Assembly (NCBI GenBank): GCA_965372355.1
Contig: CBDVBZ010000093.1
Location: 1-14,627, forward strand
DNA from: CBDVBZ01 sp965372355
GTDB lineage: Bacteria; Krumholzibacteriota; Krumholzibacteriia; WVZY01
Direction of reading: 5' to 3'
DNA length: 14,627 bases
The notes beneath the pieces were generated by a model. That model did not search any database. It saw only the letters and a program-made list of their open reading frames with translations, and had not been told where the DNA came from. This document shows positions 1-6,192 of this stretch, piece by piece. Every line of letters starts with the position of its first letter. The first letter of the stretch is position 1. Made by a program: the position numbers and the translations under genes.

Positions 1-258
1 CTCCATCGTCAGGCAAGACCGCCCGTCGATTTCCTCCACGGAATGAATCGTGACAATGTTCGGGTGATTGAGCGCCGCGACCGTTTTCGCCTCACGCTCG
101 AAGCGTTTGAGGCGGTCGGAGTCGGTGGTGTCTTCGGGGAGGATCTTGATCGCAATTTCGCGATCGAGGCGAGTGTCGCGGGCCTTGTAGACCTCGCCCA
201 TGCCGCCTTTGCCGATTTTCTCGATGATCTCGTAATGGCCGAACGTCTTACCAATCAT
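1..258 (-). CDS. Ser/Thr protein kinase, PknB-like, N-terminal part (cut by window edge)
   Basis: Reading the minus strand from an ATG at 256-258 gives 86 codons open to the window edge. They form the start of a bacterial Hanks-type kinase N-lobe. The glycine-rich loop is GKGGMGEV (residues 16-23), the ATP-anchoring lysine is in AIK (K38), the probable helix-C glutamate is in FEREA (E56), and HPNIV (65-69) follows. These enzymes phosphorylate proteins on Ser/Thr in the cytoplasm, often with membrane-attached sensor domains at the C-terminus, which lie outside this window. No N-terminal extension is present, so the kinase domain begins at residue 1. The upstream AAAGGG is a weak ribosome site, but a well-formed promoter lies about 70 bases upstream. 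Kinase identity is secure; the regulated target and full architecture are unknown. Confidence 0.93.
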   Translation of the reverse strand, partial: MIGKTFGHYEIIEKIGKGGMGEVYKARDTRLDREIAIKILPEDTTDSDRLKRFEREAKTVAALNHPNIVTIHSVEEIDGRSCLTME

Positions 259-603
259 CTAGACCCTTTCACGTTGCCGCGGTATGGCGTTGGAGGAAAG
301 CTTGCCTGAGCTGTTTCTAAGCAGACCGTTGGATCATATCAGACAGGCGCTCCGAAGTCAAAAATGGTCCTTTATCGGAGGAGGGCCTTCTTTTGCGTTA
401 TTGCGGAGTTGGGGATCGAATACTAATCAGTTGGTTGGCGGTCAATCTGAGCGAACATGTCGGAGGCCGTGCGATCGGCACACTCGCGGGCGCGAAGGTC
501 ATCCGCGTACTCGGCGAACATCTGCGCTCGGTCGCGGGGGAGCACGGACGCACTGGTTTGAGTGTATTCGGGTACAGGACTCAACGCCGCTGGGTGAGGA
601 CCT
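259..603. other. Intergenic region without a convincing gene
   Basis: Between the kinase start and the end of the dockerin-like gene I see only the kinase promoter and short overlapping reading frames on both strands. A 69-codon minus-strand frame (632 to 423) has a protein-like stretch (RAQMFAEYADDLRAR), and an 88-codon plus frame (393-659) also reads plausibly. Neither has a convincing ribosome site, and both run into the neighbouring gene. No intrinsic terminator with a T-run was found after the dockerin-like gene. Confidence 0.5.
333..361 (-). promoter_or_regulatory. Sigma-70-type promoter of the kinase gene
   Basis: On the minus strand TTGACT (356-361) and TATGAT (333-338) are separated by exactly 17 bases. 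Transcription would start near 326, giving a leader of about 68 bases before the kinase ATG at 258. The motif match is direct sequence evidence; activity is inferred. Confidence 0.6.
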
Positions 604-1245
604 CTAACAGCTGTGCAGGAAATGCCGGGCAAACAACGAAAGGTCGATCAGGTCGATAACGCCGTCGCCATTGAAATCACTGGAGGGGAAGTACGGCTGT
701 GGCGGCCAGGTGTTAGCGAATAGTGCGAAATCGACGAGGTCGACGACGAGATCGCCGTCGATGTCCGGACTCACCACCGTTATGGGCAAGCATATCGGCT
801 CCGCACCACAGAAACACTCGCCGGTCGCGGCTTCCCCCCGGACCATAAGCCAAAGTCCAGTGCCGAAGCCGCCGGCACGGATGGCGCCGCTGAGTGAGGT
901 CATGCCATTTTCGTCGGTGGGTCCATCGGCATCGATCGCCCGACTCAGTGGGAAACAAAGCGTCGTCCACGCCTCATCGCACCCGTACAACCAAATATCC
1001 TCGGGAGGAAGGTGGGGAGCGGGCTGGCAACCATCGTTGATGACCTGGACAGTAATGGTTGCGCCGACCTCGGCGAGCGATTGGCCGTCGCCCTGTGGAC
1101 AGACAAGAATGTGCGCTGACGGAACCTCGATCGTGGCGTCGGATCCGCACCAGCTGGAGAGGCTCCCTGCTGCACGACTTCCCGTATCGGCACTCGCGAT
1201 TATCAGCGCGCAAATACCGGCCGCAACCAATGTGAGATACTTCAT
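604..1245 (-). CDS. Secreted protein with C-terminal dockerin/EF-hand-like repeats
   Basis: This 213-residue protein starts with a Sec signal peptide (MKYLTLVAAGICALIIASA, cleavage near 19-26). A cysteine-rich beta-type domain (about 30-155) follows, with no family I can name. At the C-terminus are two calcium-loop repeats of dockerin type I style: D161-I-D163-G-D165...D169...D172, and D190-F-N192-G-D194-G...D198...D201. Each is followed by an L/F-rich helix (DFALFANTW and DLSLFARHF). Such repeats bind calcium, and in several uncultured phyla they terminate secreted or surface proteins. Cysteines at 33, 49, 73, 89, 97, 144, 146, 152 and 213 suggest disulfides. The start is supported by GGAGGG six bases upstream and by the promoter at 1285-1313. 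The protein is probably extracellular; its ligand is unknown. Confidence 0.82.
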   Translation of the reverse strand: MKYLTLVAAGICALIIASADTGSRAAGSLSSWCGSDATIEVPSAHILVCPQGDGQSLAEVGATITVQVINDGCQPAPHLPPEDIWLYGCDEAWTTLCFPLSRAIDADGPTDENGMTSLSGAIRAGGFGTGLWLMVRGEAATGECFCGAEPICLPITVVSPDIDGDLVVDLVDFALFANTWPPQPYFPSSDFNGDGVIDLIDLSLFARHFLHSC

Positions 1246-1284
1246 AAGATCCCTCCAGGGTACCGAAGTGATTCTCGTCTGTTA

Positions 1285-1313
1285 ATAATAATGGCACACC
1301 GTGCCCATGTCAA
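1285..1313 (-). promoter_or_regulatory. Consensus promoter of the dockerin-like gene, with a dyad in the spacer
   Basis: On the minus strand TTGACA (1308-1313), a 17-base spacer and TATTAT (1285-1290) match the sigma-70 consensus almost fully. The start point would be near 1278, about 33 bases before the ATG. The spacer carries an inverted repeat, GGCAC (1293-1297) and GTGCC (1301-1305), a possible operator. Confidence 0.7.
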
Positions 1314-1377
1314 GCTGACGGGCTGTCATCAAAAGAACCGATTCACAAACTGACTTTGTGGATTGGGGATTTCCGTC

Positions 1378-1406
1378 TTGGTTTCATCTGTTGGGTGTGT
1401 TATAAT
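1378..1406 (+). promoter_or_regulatory. Sigma-70-type promoter of the CHRD gene
   Basis: TTGGTT (1378-1383), a 17-base spacer and a perfect TATAAT (1401-1406) precede the CHRD gene. Transcription would begin near 1413, giving a leader of about 50 bases ending in the strong ribosome site AGGAGG at 1453-1458. The promoter is arranged back to back with that of the dockerin-like gene. Confidence 0.7.
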
Positions 1407-1464
1407 TAGCCACTCCTAACCCTAGAAAGACGCGTTCACGCCTCGAGCCCACAGGAGGTTCATC

Positions 1465-1947
1465 ATGCGGTTGCTTCTTCGTGCCATGATGGTTGTCGCC
1501 ATAGCGATGCTCTTTGCTCTGCCCGTATCGGCCCAACAGTACTTTCAGGCCGTCATAGACGGCGCGCAGGAAGTACCGCCCAGCGGCAGTCCAGCGACTG
1601 GTTTCGGTTGTTTCTTACTCAACCTGGATAACACACTCGACTACCAGGTTTCGTACGTCGGTCTGACGGGCGCCGAAACCGCCGCCCATATCCACGGCCC
1701 GGCACCAGCCGGCCTTAACGCGGGAGTTGTGTTTCCGTTTGCGGTGGGTAACCCGAAGATCGGCACCTTTGGCCCGTTGACCGCCGCGCAGGTGGCGGAT
1801 CTCTCCAACGGACTCTACTACGTGAACATCCACAGCACGTTGTTTCCGGGTGGCGAGATCCGTGGTCAGATCCTAACCTCCGGGAACCCGTGCGCTGTAC
1901 CGACGGAAGAGACGACCTGGGGCGCCATCAAATCGCTCTACGAGTAA
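1465..1947 (+). CDS. Secreted CHRD-domain protein with a short C-terminal tail
   Basis: This 160-residue protein has a Sec signal peptide (MRLLLRAMMVVAIAMLFALPVSA, likely cleavage after residue 23). Almost the whole mature part is one CHRD domain, the fold named after chordin and common in small secreted bacterial proteins. It shows the typical opening (FQAVIDGAQEVPP, 27-39), HIHG (75-78), NIHS (121-124) and the closing GGEIRGQI (129-136). The histidines suggest metal binding, but no biochemical role is established for the bacterial members. After the domain comes a short linker and the tail TTWGAIKSLYE (150-160), which is not part of CHRD and resembles a conserved terminal tag. The ribosome site AGGAGG, six bases before the ATG, fixes the start. 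No clear terminator follows. Confidence 0.9.
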   Translation: MRLLLRAMMVVAIAMLFALPVSAQQYFQAVIDGAQEVPPSGSPATGFGCFLLNLDNTLDYQVSYVGLTGAETAAHIHGPAPAGLNAGVVFPFAVGNPKIGTFGPLTAAQVADLSNGLYYVNIHSTLFPGGEIRGQILTSGNPCAVPTEETTWGAIKSLYE

Positions 1948-1973
1948 GCTCCGTTTCGCGGAATCGATTCATA

Positions 1974-2064
1974 GGCCTCGGTTGCAAGGTGTGGCACTCC
2001 TTTTTGAACCGTCTTTTAGGTTCTTTTAATCCAGGGGTCGTAGGTTCGAATCCTACCGGGGCCG
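1974..2064 (+). tRNA. tRNA-like element: tRNA-Lys(UUU)-type 3' half with a disordered 5' half
   Basis: The 3' half is textbook: anticodon loop CTTTTAA (2023-2029), 3' anticodon strand TCCAG (2030-2034), variable loop GGGTC (2035-2039), T-arm GTAGG-TTCGAAT-CCTAC (2040-2056), acceptor strand CGGGGCC (2057-2063) and discriminator G2064. CCA is not encoded. GGCCTCG at 1974-1980 pairs with the acceptor strand through all seven positions with one G-T pair. The 42 bases between (1981-2022) are about 17 too many. They contain no strand complementary to TCCAG and no canonical D-arm, although TGC/GCA around a GG-containing loop (1983-1996) is a poor candidate. The heptamer TCTTTTA occurs twice, ten bases apart (2012, 2022). 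It is probably a damaged or rearranged tRNA, or an attachment-site remnant, rather than a working gene. Confidence 0.42.
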
Positions 2065-2105
2065 CTAAATTTTATCTGCGTTCCTCAAGGCCTCTAAAGG
2101 TCGGT

Positions 2106-2154
2106 GGGGGCTGGCGAGGGTTCGGTCGCGCTCGAGCTCGTCGCCGGTACCCCC
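2106..2154 (+). other. Long GC-rich stem-loop between the tRNA-like element and the helicase
   Basis: GGGGGCTGGCGA (2106-2117) can pair with the stretch 2141-2154. That gives seven pairs (C2111-G2147 to A2117-T2141, one wobble), a two-base TA bulge, and five G-C pairs. The loop contains the palindrome CGAGCTCG. No T-run follows, so it does not look like a simple intrinsic terminator. It could be a folded 5' leader of the helicase mRNA if transcription starts upstream of it. Confidence 0.4.
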
Positions 2155-2279
2155 CAACTTTCCCCTTGCCTAACTCCCCGCATTTCAGTATGTTCCATCG
2201 GAATTGACCTGGCCTACCGTTTGATAATCTTCCGACGATTCCCGCGTCATTTCTCGGCCCTAGATTCTATTTTCAAGAG

Positions 2280-2330
2280 CTAACCCGGGCGAAGGCAACA
2301 GGTTGCACGGGGTAGAGCGAAGGATTTTTT
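2280..2330 (+). promoter_or_regulatory. Stem-loop and T-run directly upstream of the helicase
   Basis: Outer pairs CTA(2280-2282)/TAG(2313-2315) and CCCG(2284-2287)/CGGG(2308-2311) enclose an inner GGCAA-type hairpin (2295-2298 with 2303-2306, loop CAGG). A GCGAAGG heptamer occurs at 2289-2295 and again at 2317-2323, followed by six T (2325-2330). The helicase ribosome site AGGA (2337-2340) comes next. The nine-base gap between stem and T-run argues against a standard terminator. A structured leader, as known for other DEAD-box helicase mRNAs, is more likely. Confidence 0.35.
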
Positions 2331-2344
2331 AAAGACAGGATTAT

Positions 2345-3607
2345 ATGAAAAACGACCAATTTGAAAGTCTCAGACTATCGAAACCCCTCCTTCAGGCCGT
2401 GGCCGAGGAGGGATATGATGAGCCGACCTCGATCCAGGTGGCGGCGATCCCCGAGGTGCTCTCGGGGCGCGACCTGATGGCGACGGCCCAGACAGGCACG
2501 GGCAAGACGGCGGCGTTTTCGCTGCCCATGCTGCAGCTCTTGAGTGAGCGGCGAGCGCGCGCCAATGGCAACGGCAACGGCAAAGGGGGCAAGAAAAGCG
2601 TTCGCGCCCTGATCCTCACCCCGACGCGCGAGCTGGCCCTGCAGATCAATGCGAGTTTTCGGGCTTACGGGCGGCACCTGCCATTTCGCACAGCCGTCGT
2701 CCTGGGCGGCGTGCCGATGGGCGCGCAGATAAAAGCCCTCTCGAAAAAGCCGGAAATCGTCGTTGCGACACCGGGACGCCTGATCGATCTCATAGGCCAA
2801 GGGCACCTGTGCCTCAATAATGTAGAGATGCTCGTCCTGGATGAGGCGGACCGCATGCTGGACATGGGTTTCATTCACGATGTGCGCAAGATCGTGAATC
2901 TGATTCCCAAAGACCGCCAGACGATGCTCTTTTCCGCAACCTTGACCCAGGCCATTGCCGAGCTTGCAAGCGACATGCTCCACGATCCATCGTTTGTGGA
3001 AGTGACCCCTTCGGCCACAGTGTCGGGGAAGATCTCGCAGAAAGTCCTTTTTGTCAGACAAAACGACAAGCCCGCGCTCCTGGCGACGATCCTTCGGGAC
3101 AAGTCGATGGGGCGCACACTGGTTTTCACGCGTACGAAACACAAGGCTGATCGCATCACGCGGTCCCTGACCAGGGAAGGCATCTCCGCCGATTCGATCC
3201 ATTCGAACAAGACGCAGAACGCCCGGGTGCGGGCGCTCGCTGGATTCGAGCGCGGTAAGATCCGGGTCCTGGTCGCGACGGATATCGTGGCCCGCGGCAT
3301 TGATGTTGACGGGATCTCGCATGTCGTCAACTATGAGATGCCAAACGACGCCCAAAGCTACGTGCACCGCATCGGGCGAACTGCCCGGGCGGGTGCCGAC
3401 GGAATCGCGTACTCGTTTTGTGATGCGGAGGATCTCTCGATGCTTCGAGCGATCGAAAAACTCACCAAGACCCCGCTGGATGCCCACGAAGACCACCCGT
3501 TTCACTCGGAGACCATCGGCTCGCTTCGGAACCGAAGCTCGGCGACGAAACGGATGGGCGGTGGCCGAAAGCGTTTCGGCTCGAGAGGGCGACGGGTGTA
3601 TAGGTAG
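2345..3607 (+). CDS. rhlE: DEAD-box ATP-dependent RNA helicase, RhlE-like
   Basis: This 420-residue cytoplasmic enzyme unwinds short RNA duplexes using ATP and typically acts in ribosome assembly, RNA decay or cold adaptation. All core motifs are intact: Q motif around FESLRL...Q31, motif I AQTGTGKT (48-55), Ia PTRELA (93-98), GG (121-122), Ib TPGR (142-145), II DEAD (166-169), III SAT (197-199), IV LVFTRT (259-264), V ATDIVARGIDV (311-321) and VI HRIGRTAR (341-348). The C-terminus is short and basic (GGGRKRFGSRGRR), fitting the RhlE/RhlB size class rather than the longer DeaD/CsdA type. An asparagine/glycine-rich insert (74-82) follows motif I. AGGA four bases before the ATG supports the start. 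The methyltransferase gene begins within or at its 3' end. The symbol is by family resemblance only. Confidence 0.95.
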   Translation: MKNDQFESLRLSKPLLQAVAEEGYDEPTSIQVAAIPEVLSGRDLMATAQTGTGKTAAFSLPMLQLLSERRARANGNGNGKGGKKSVRALILTPTRELALQINASFRAYGRHLPFRTAVVLGGVPMGAQIKALSKKPEIVVATPGRLIDLIGQGHLCLNNVEMLVLDEADRMLDMGFIHDVRKIVNLIPKDRQTMLFSATLTQAIAELASDMLHDPSFVEVTPSATVSGKISQKVLFVRQNDKPALLATILRDKSMGRTLVFTRTKHKADRITRSLTREGISADSIHSNKTQNARVRALAGFERGKIRVLVATDIVARGIDVDGISHVVNYEMPNDAQSYVHRIGRTARAGADGIAYSFCDAEDLSMLRAIEKLTKTPLDAHEDHPFHSETIGSLRNRSSATKRMGGGRKRFGSRGRRVYR

Positions 3608-4517
3608 TTACTTCAGGAACACCAATATCAAGACCGCAATTCAACATATCCTGGGTAAGCTGGGGTACCAGCTCGTTTCTGAACGTCGGGCGCGCGTCGA
3701 GGCGCCGTGGTCGCGAGATGACTTGTCTCTCTACTACGAACTGTACCCAAAAGAGTCCGTGGACAAGCGACGCTTCTTCAACATCGGAGCAGGCGGTTGG
3801 TCGCATCGCGCGTGGACAAACATAGACAAGGCCAGCATGTGGTATGCGAATCAGCAAGACGAGGATTACGTCGAGGTGGAGTTGCTCGCACTAACCCGGT
3901 TGCCGATCGATGATTCCGTCGCGGAGGCGGCATACTGCAGCCACGTTATCGAACACGTTCATGACGAGGCCGATGCAAATCTGTTCTCTGAGATTTGTCG
4001 AGTTTTGAAGAAGGGGGGTGTCTTTCGCGTAACGTGTCCCGACGCCGAGCTCGCTTGCCAGGCGTACATCAACAACGATCGACATTTCTTCAGTTGGATC
4101 GACAACTACAGCCGTCCCGAGGAGATGAAGCGTATTGGCATCACAATTCCCATGAGGGAGGCGACGACGGCGCAGATATTCCTGTATTTGATCGCGAGCA
4201 GCGTATCCGAACTGCACGCAAACACCGAACATCGGATATCCGATGACGAACTACGCCGGGTGTTCGACGAGCTCCCTCTGGAGGAGGCGTTGGCTTACTG
4301 CTCCTCCAAATGCCAGGTGGAGATTCAGAGGAAGAGCCCCGGCAACCACATGAATTCGTTCACCAAGAAAAAGCTCGTCCGCATGCTGCGCGACGCGGGC
4401 TTTTCGGATGTGCAAGTGTCGGCATATGGACAAAGCCGATGTCCCGTGATGAGAAACGTCCTCTACTTCGACTATCGCCGGCCGAACATGTCGATGTATG
4501 TAGACGCGGTCAAGTAA
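3561..4517 (+). CDS. SAM-dependent methyltransferase, class I (Methyltransf_11-like)
   Basis: This is a soluble methyltransferase of about 300 residues. From the GTG at 3561 (318 residues) the SAM-binding loop is FFNIGAGGW (72-80), followed by NID (87-89) as the ribose-binding acidic end of strand 2. LPIDDS (115-120) and CSHVIEHV (126-133) mark motif II, and LKKGGVFRVTCPD (149-161) marks motif III. Such NIGxG...HVIEHV proteins are frequent in surface-glycan clusters, so it may modify the sugar made next door; this is inferred from position only. The start is uncertain. The domain seems to open around IKTAIQHILGKLGYQL, where no ATG, GTG or TTG exists. AGGA (3615-3618) sits eight bases before an ATC codon at 3627. 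The GTG at 3561 would overlap the helicase by 47 bases. The next candidates are TTG 3723 and GTG 3759. Confidence 0.83.
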   Translation: MAESVSAREGDGCIGSYFRNTNIKTAIQHILGKLGYQLVSERRARVEAPWSRDDLSLYYELYPKESVDKRRFFNIGAGGWSHRAWTNIDKASMWYANQQDEDYVEVELLALTRLPIDDSVAEAAYCSHVIEHVHDEADANLFSEICRVLKKGGVFRVTCPDAELACQAYINNDRHFFSWIDNYSRPEEMKRIGITIPMREATTAQIFLYLIASSVSELHANTEHRISDDELRRVFDELPLEEALAYCSSKCQVEIQRKSPGNHMNSFTKKKLVRMLRDAGFSDVQVSAYGQSRCPVMRNVLYFDYRRPNMSMYVDAVK

Positions 4518-4563
4518 CACGCGGCCCCATTCGTGAGGTATGTGAAAGAGTTGTCGCCGCGGG

Positions 4564-4587
4564 AACTGCCTTGCGCATTCAGCAGTT
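4564..4587. terminator. Stem-loop between the convergent methyltransferase and phosphatase genes
   Basis: AACTGC (4564-4569) and GCAGTT (4582-4587) form a six-pair stem with a 12-base loop in the 88-base convergent gap. The palindrome AGCTTAAGCT (4598-4607) overlaps the phosphatase stop codon. Position suits a bidirectional terminator, but neither structure is followed by a T-run, so this is tentative. Confidence 0.25.
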
Positions 4588-4605
4588 GCCAGACGCGAGC
4601 TTAAG

Positions 4606-5142
4606 CTACGTGCGGGACTGTTCGTGATAGAGGCGCACGGCTTCGTCGTACTCGCCGCGTTCGCGCAGTAGCCATTCGGCAAAATCGCGAACGGCGCCGG
4701 ATCCACCGGGCCGTGTGGTGATGTAATCGGTGCTCACATTGGAGGGCAGGCAGTTGCCAGGGACAGTGGCACTGACGCCGACACGGTTGATGAGCGTGAT
4801 GTCATTGATGTCGTCCCCGATGTACGCGACGTGTTTTTCGGTGATACCAAGGTCGGCGAGCAAGCCATCCAGTTTCGCGCTCTTGTCGCGCGCACCTTGA
4901 ATCACATGCGCCAAGCCCAGTTTTTTTGCGCGGTGGTCCACGATAGCAGTTTGCTCGCCGGTGACGAGCCCGCACTCGATGCCGACGAGTCGCAACAGAA
5001 TAAACCCGCCTCCGTCGAACGTGCTGAACCGCTTGAATTCGTCTCCGCCCTCACTGTAGTACATGCTTCCGTCCGTAAGCACACCGTCCACGTCGGACAG
5101 GAATAGTTTGATCGCTTTGCAGCGGTCAGTCAGCGTCGCCAT
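4606..5142 (-). CDS. KdsC-like HAD phosphatase (nonulosonate/KDO 8- or 9-phosphate phosphatase)
   Basis: This 178-residue enzyme has the C0-type HAD fold, which has no cap domain and acts as a tetramer in known members. Motif I is DVDGVLTDG (D17 nucleophile, D19 acid/base), motif II TGE (61-63), the lysine of motif III is in DKSAK (K87 or K90), and motif IV is GDDINDI (109-115). The length equals that of KdsC, which releases phosphate from KDO-8-phosphate. Close relatives release phosphate from Neu5Ac- or KDN-9-phosphate. Lying directly after a NeuB-family synthase and overlapping it by 17 bases, it most likely dephosphorylates the synthase product. This implies a phosphorylated acceptor sugar, as in the Bacteroides KDN pathway. 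GGGAG eight bases before the ATG supports the start. Substrate is inferred from context. Confidence 0.88.
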   Translation of the reverse strand: MATLTDRCKAIKLFLSDVDGVLTDGSMYYSEGGDEFKRFSTFDGGGFILLRLVGIECGLVTGEQTAIVDHRAKKLGLAHVIQGARDKSAKLDGLLADLGITEKHVAYIGDDINDITLINRVGVSATVPGNCLPSNVSTDYITTRPGGSGAVRDFAEWLLRERGEYDEAVRLYHEQSRT

Positions 5143-6184
5143 CTCTCAGGTCTCCCGGATCAATGTGTGTATGTGACTGGATCTCGTTCGCCGCCGTCCG
5201 TCCCACCACGGCATCGCGCTGGGTCCATGGAATGCCGGTGCCCGGGCTCAGCATGCACAGGTCTTCCTCGCGGATCACCTCACCCGCCTTGATGACGCGG
5301 TTCGCGGCCAAAGAGCGACTGAGCTTCTCTTTGGCCGGCACGACAGCGTCGGGAACGGTTTTATTTAGTTCGCCGAGCGCCGTCTCGGTGTTGCGAATAT
5401 CACGAACCATTCGCCACAGACCGTCAGGCTCGAGCGAGCCAGCGTGATCGCTGCCTTTCATCGATCGGCTCAGTGTGATGTGTTTCTCGACGATGTGCGC
5501 GCCGAGTGCTACCGCCACCGGCGCCATAACTATGCCGATGGAGTGGTCGCTGAAGCCAATGTCATACGGGTAGCGTTTCTGAAGGTAGGGGATCGACATG
5601 AGATTCAGGTTCTCGTAGTCAGCTGGGTATTGCGACACGCAGTGCAGAATCGCAATGTCATCGTGATGACGCGTGATGACATCCAGTGCGTCGTCGATGT
5701 CGCCTTCTTCGCCCATTCCCGTGGACAGTATGATACGTTTTCTTGCTTTCGCAAGTTCATCGAGCAGGCGAAGGTTGGTTAGATCCCGAGATGCCACCTT
5801 GATTGCATCGACGTTGACCGAGTCCAGCAGTTTCACCGTCTTGATTGACGTCAGCGTTTCGACAAAACCAAGACCGCGAGAACGCGCGTACTGCTCGAGC
5901 TCAGCGTGTTGCTCATAATCGAGCTCGAGTTTCTCACGATGCTCGCCGTAGGTTGCACCATAGGAATGCGGCGAGTCATAGGGTGCGTTATACGCGTCGA
6001 CCGTCATTTCTTCGCTGAGATCTCGCTTGGTAAACTTAATGGCATCGACACCCGGAAGCTCGGCCTGACTGAACTCGTCGAAGATTCTGAGCGCGGCCAT
6101 ATCAATGAGTTGACGCGCCAGGGCCATGTCACCATTGTGATTCTGGCCGACCTCGGCGATTATCCAGGTTTTGTCGGCTGGCAT
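5126..6184 (-). CDS. neuB: NeuB-family nonulosonic acid synthase (PEP-dependent)
   Basis: This 352-residue cytoplasmic enzyme condenses phosphoenolpyruvate with a hexose derivative to give a nine-carbon sialic-acid-like sugar. The TIM-barrel part (about 1-275) shows IAEVGQNHNGD (9-19), YGEHREKLEL (79-88), KVASRDLTN (129-137), LSTGMG (153-158) and LHCVSQYPADYENLNL. GFSDHSIG (210-217, metal ligand H213) and VEKHITLSRSMKGSDHA (232-248, metal ligand H235) follow. The C-terminal SAF/antifreeze-like domain (about 288-342: SRSLAANRVIKAGEVI, AVVGRTAA) completes the family architecture. The segment between helix 1 and strand 2 is about ten residues longer than usual (ALRIFDEFSQAELPGVDAIKF), and KFT replaces the common KFQ. 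It lies eight bases after the cytidylyltransferase stop. Neu5Ac, KDN, legionaminate or another acceptor cannot be told apart here. Confidence 0.93.
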   Translation of the reverse strand: MPADKTWIIAEVGQNHNGDMALARQLIDMAALRIFDEFSQAELPGVDAIKFTKRDLSEEMTVDAYNAPYDSPHSYGATYGEHREKLELDYEQHAELEQYARSRGLGFVETLTSIKTVKLLDSVNVDAIKVASRDLTNLRLLDELAKARKRIILSTGMGEEGDIDDALDVITRHHDDIAILHCVSQYPADYENLNLMSIPYLQKRYPYDIGFSDHSIGIVMAPVAVALGAHIVEKHITLSRSMKGSDHAGSLEPDGLWRMVRDIRNTETALGELNKTVPDAVVPAKEKLSRSLAANRVIKAGEVIREEDLCMLSPGTGIPWTQRDAVVGRTAANEIQSHTHIDPGDLRDGDAD

Positions 6185-6192
6185 TTACGGTC

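Noticed and set aside
366..394. GGTCC/GGGCC hairpin followed by TTCTTTT as a terminator
   Set aside because: The stem is only five pairs with a wobble and a 12-base loop, and no plus-strand gene ends before it.
1974..2064. Selenocysteine or long-variable-arm tRNA
   Set aside because: The 91-base length fits, but there is no TCA anticodon in a proper loop, the anticodon stem does not pair, and no long variable arm forms.
2204..2228. TTGACC and GATAAT as a helicase promoter
   Set aside because: The spacer is only 13 bases. GATAAT might serve with an unrecognised -35, but the pair is not acceptable as it stands.
2375..3505. Long minus-strand open frame (376 codons) opposite the helicase gene
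   Set aside because: It is a codon-bias shadow of an unambiguous DEAD-box gene; it has no domain and no ribosome site.
3300..3560. Upstream extension of the methyltransferase frame inside the helicase
   Set aside because: The residues are a basic out-of-frame translation of helicase motifs V and VI; no ribosome site.
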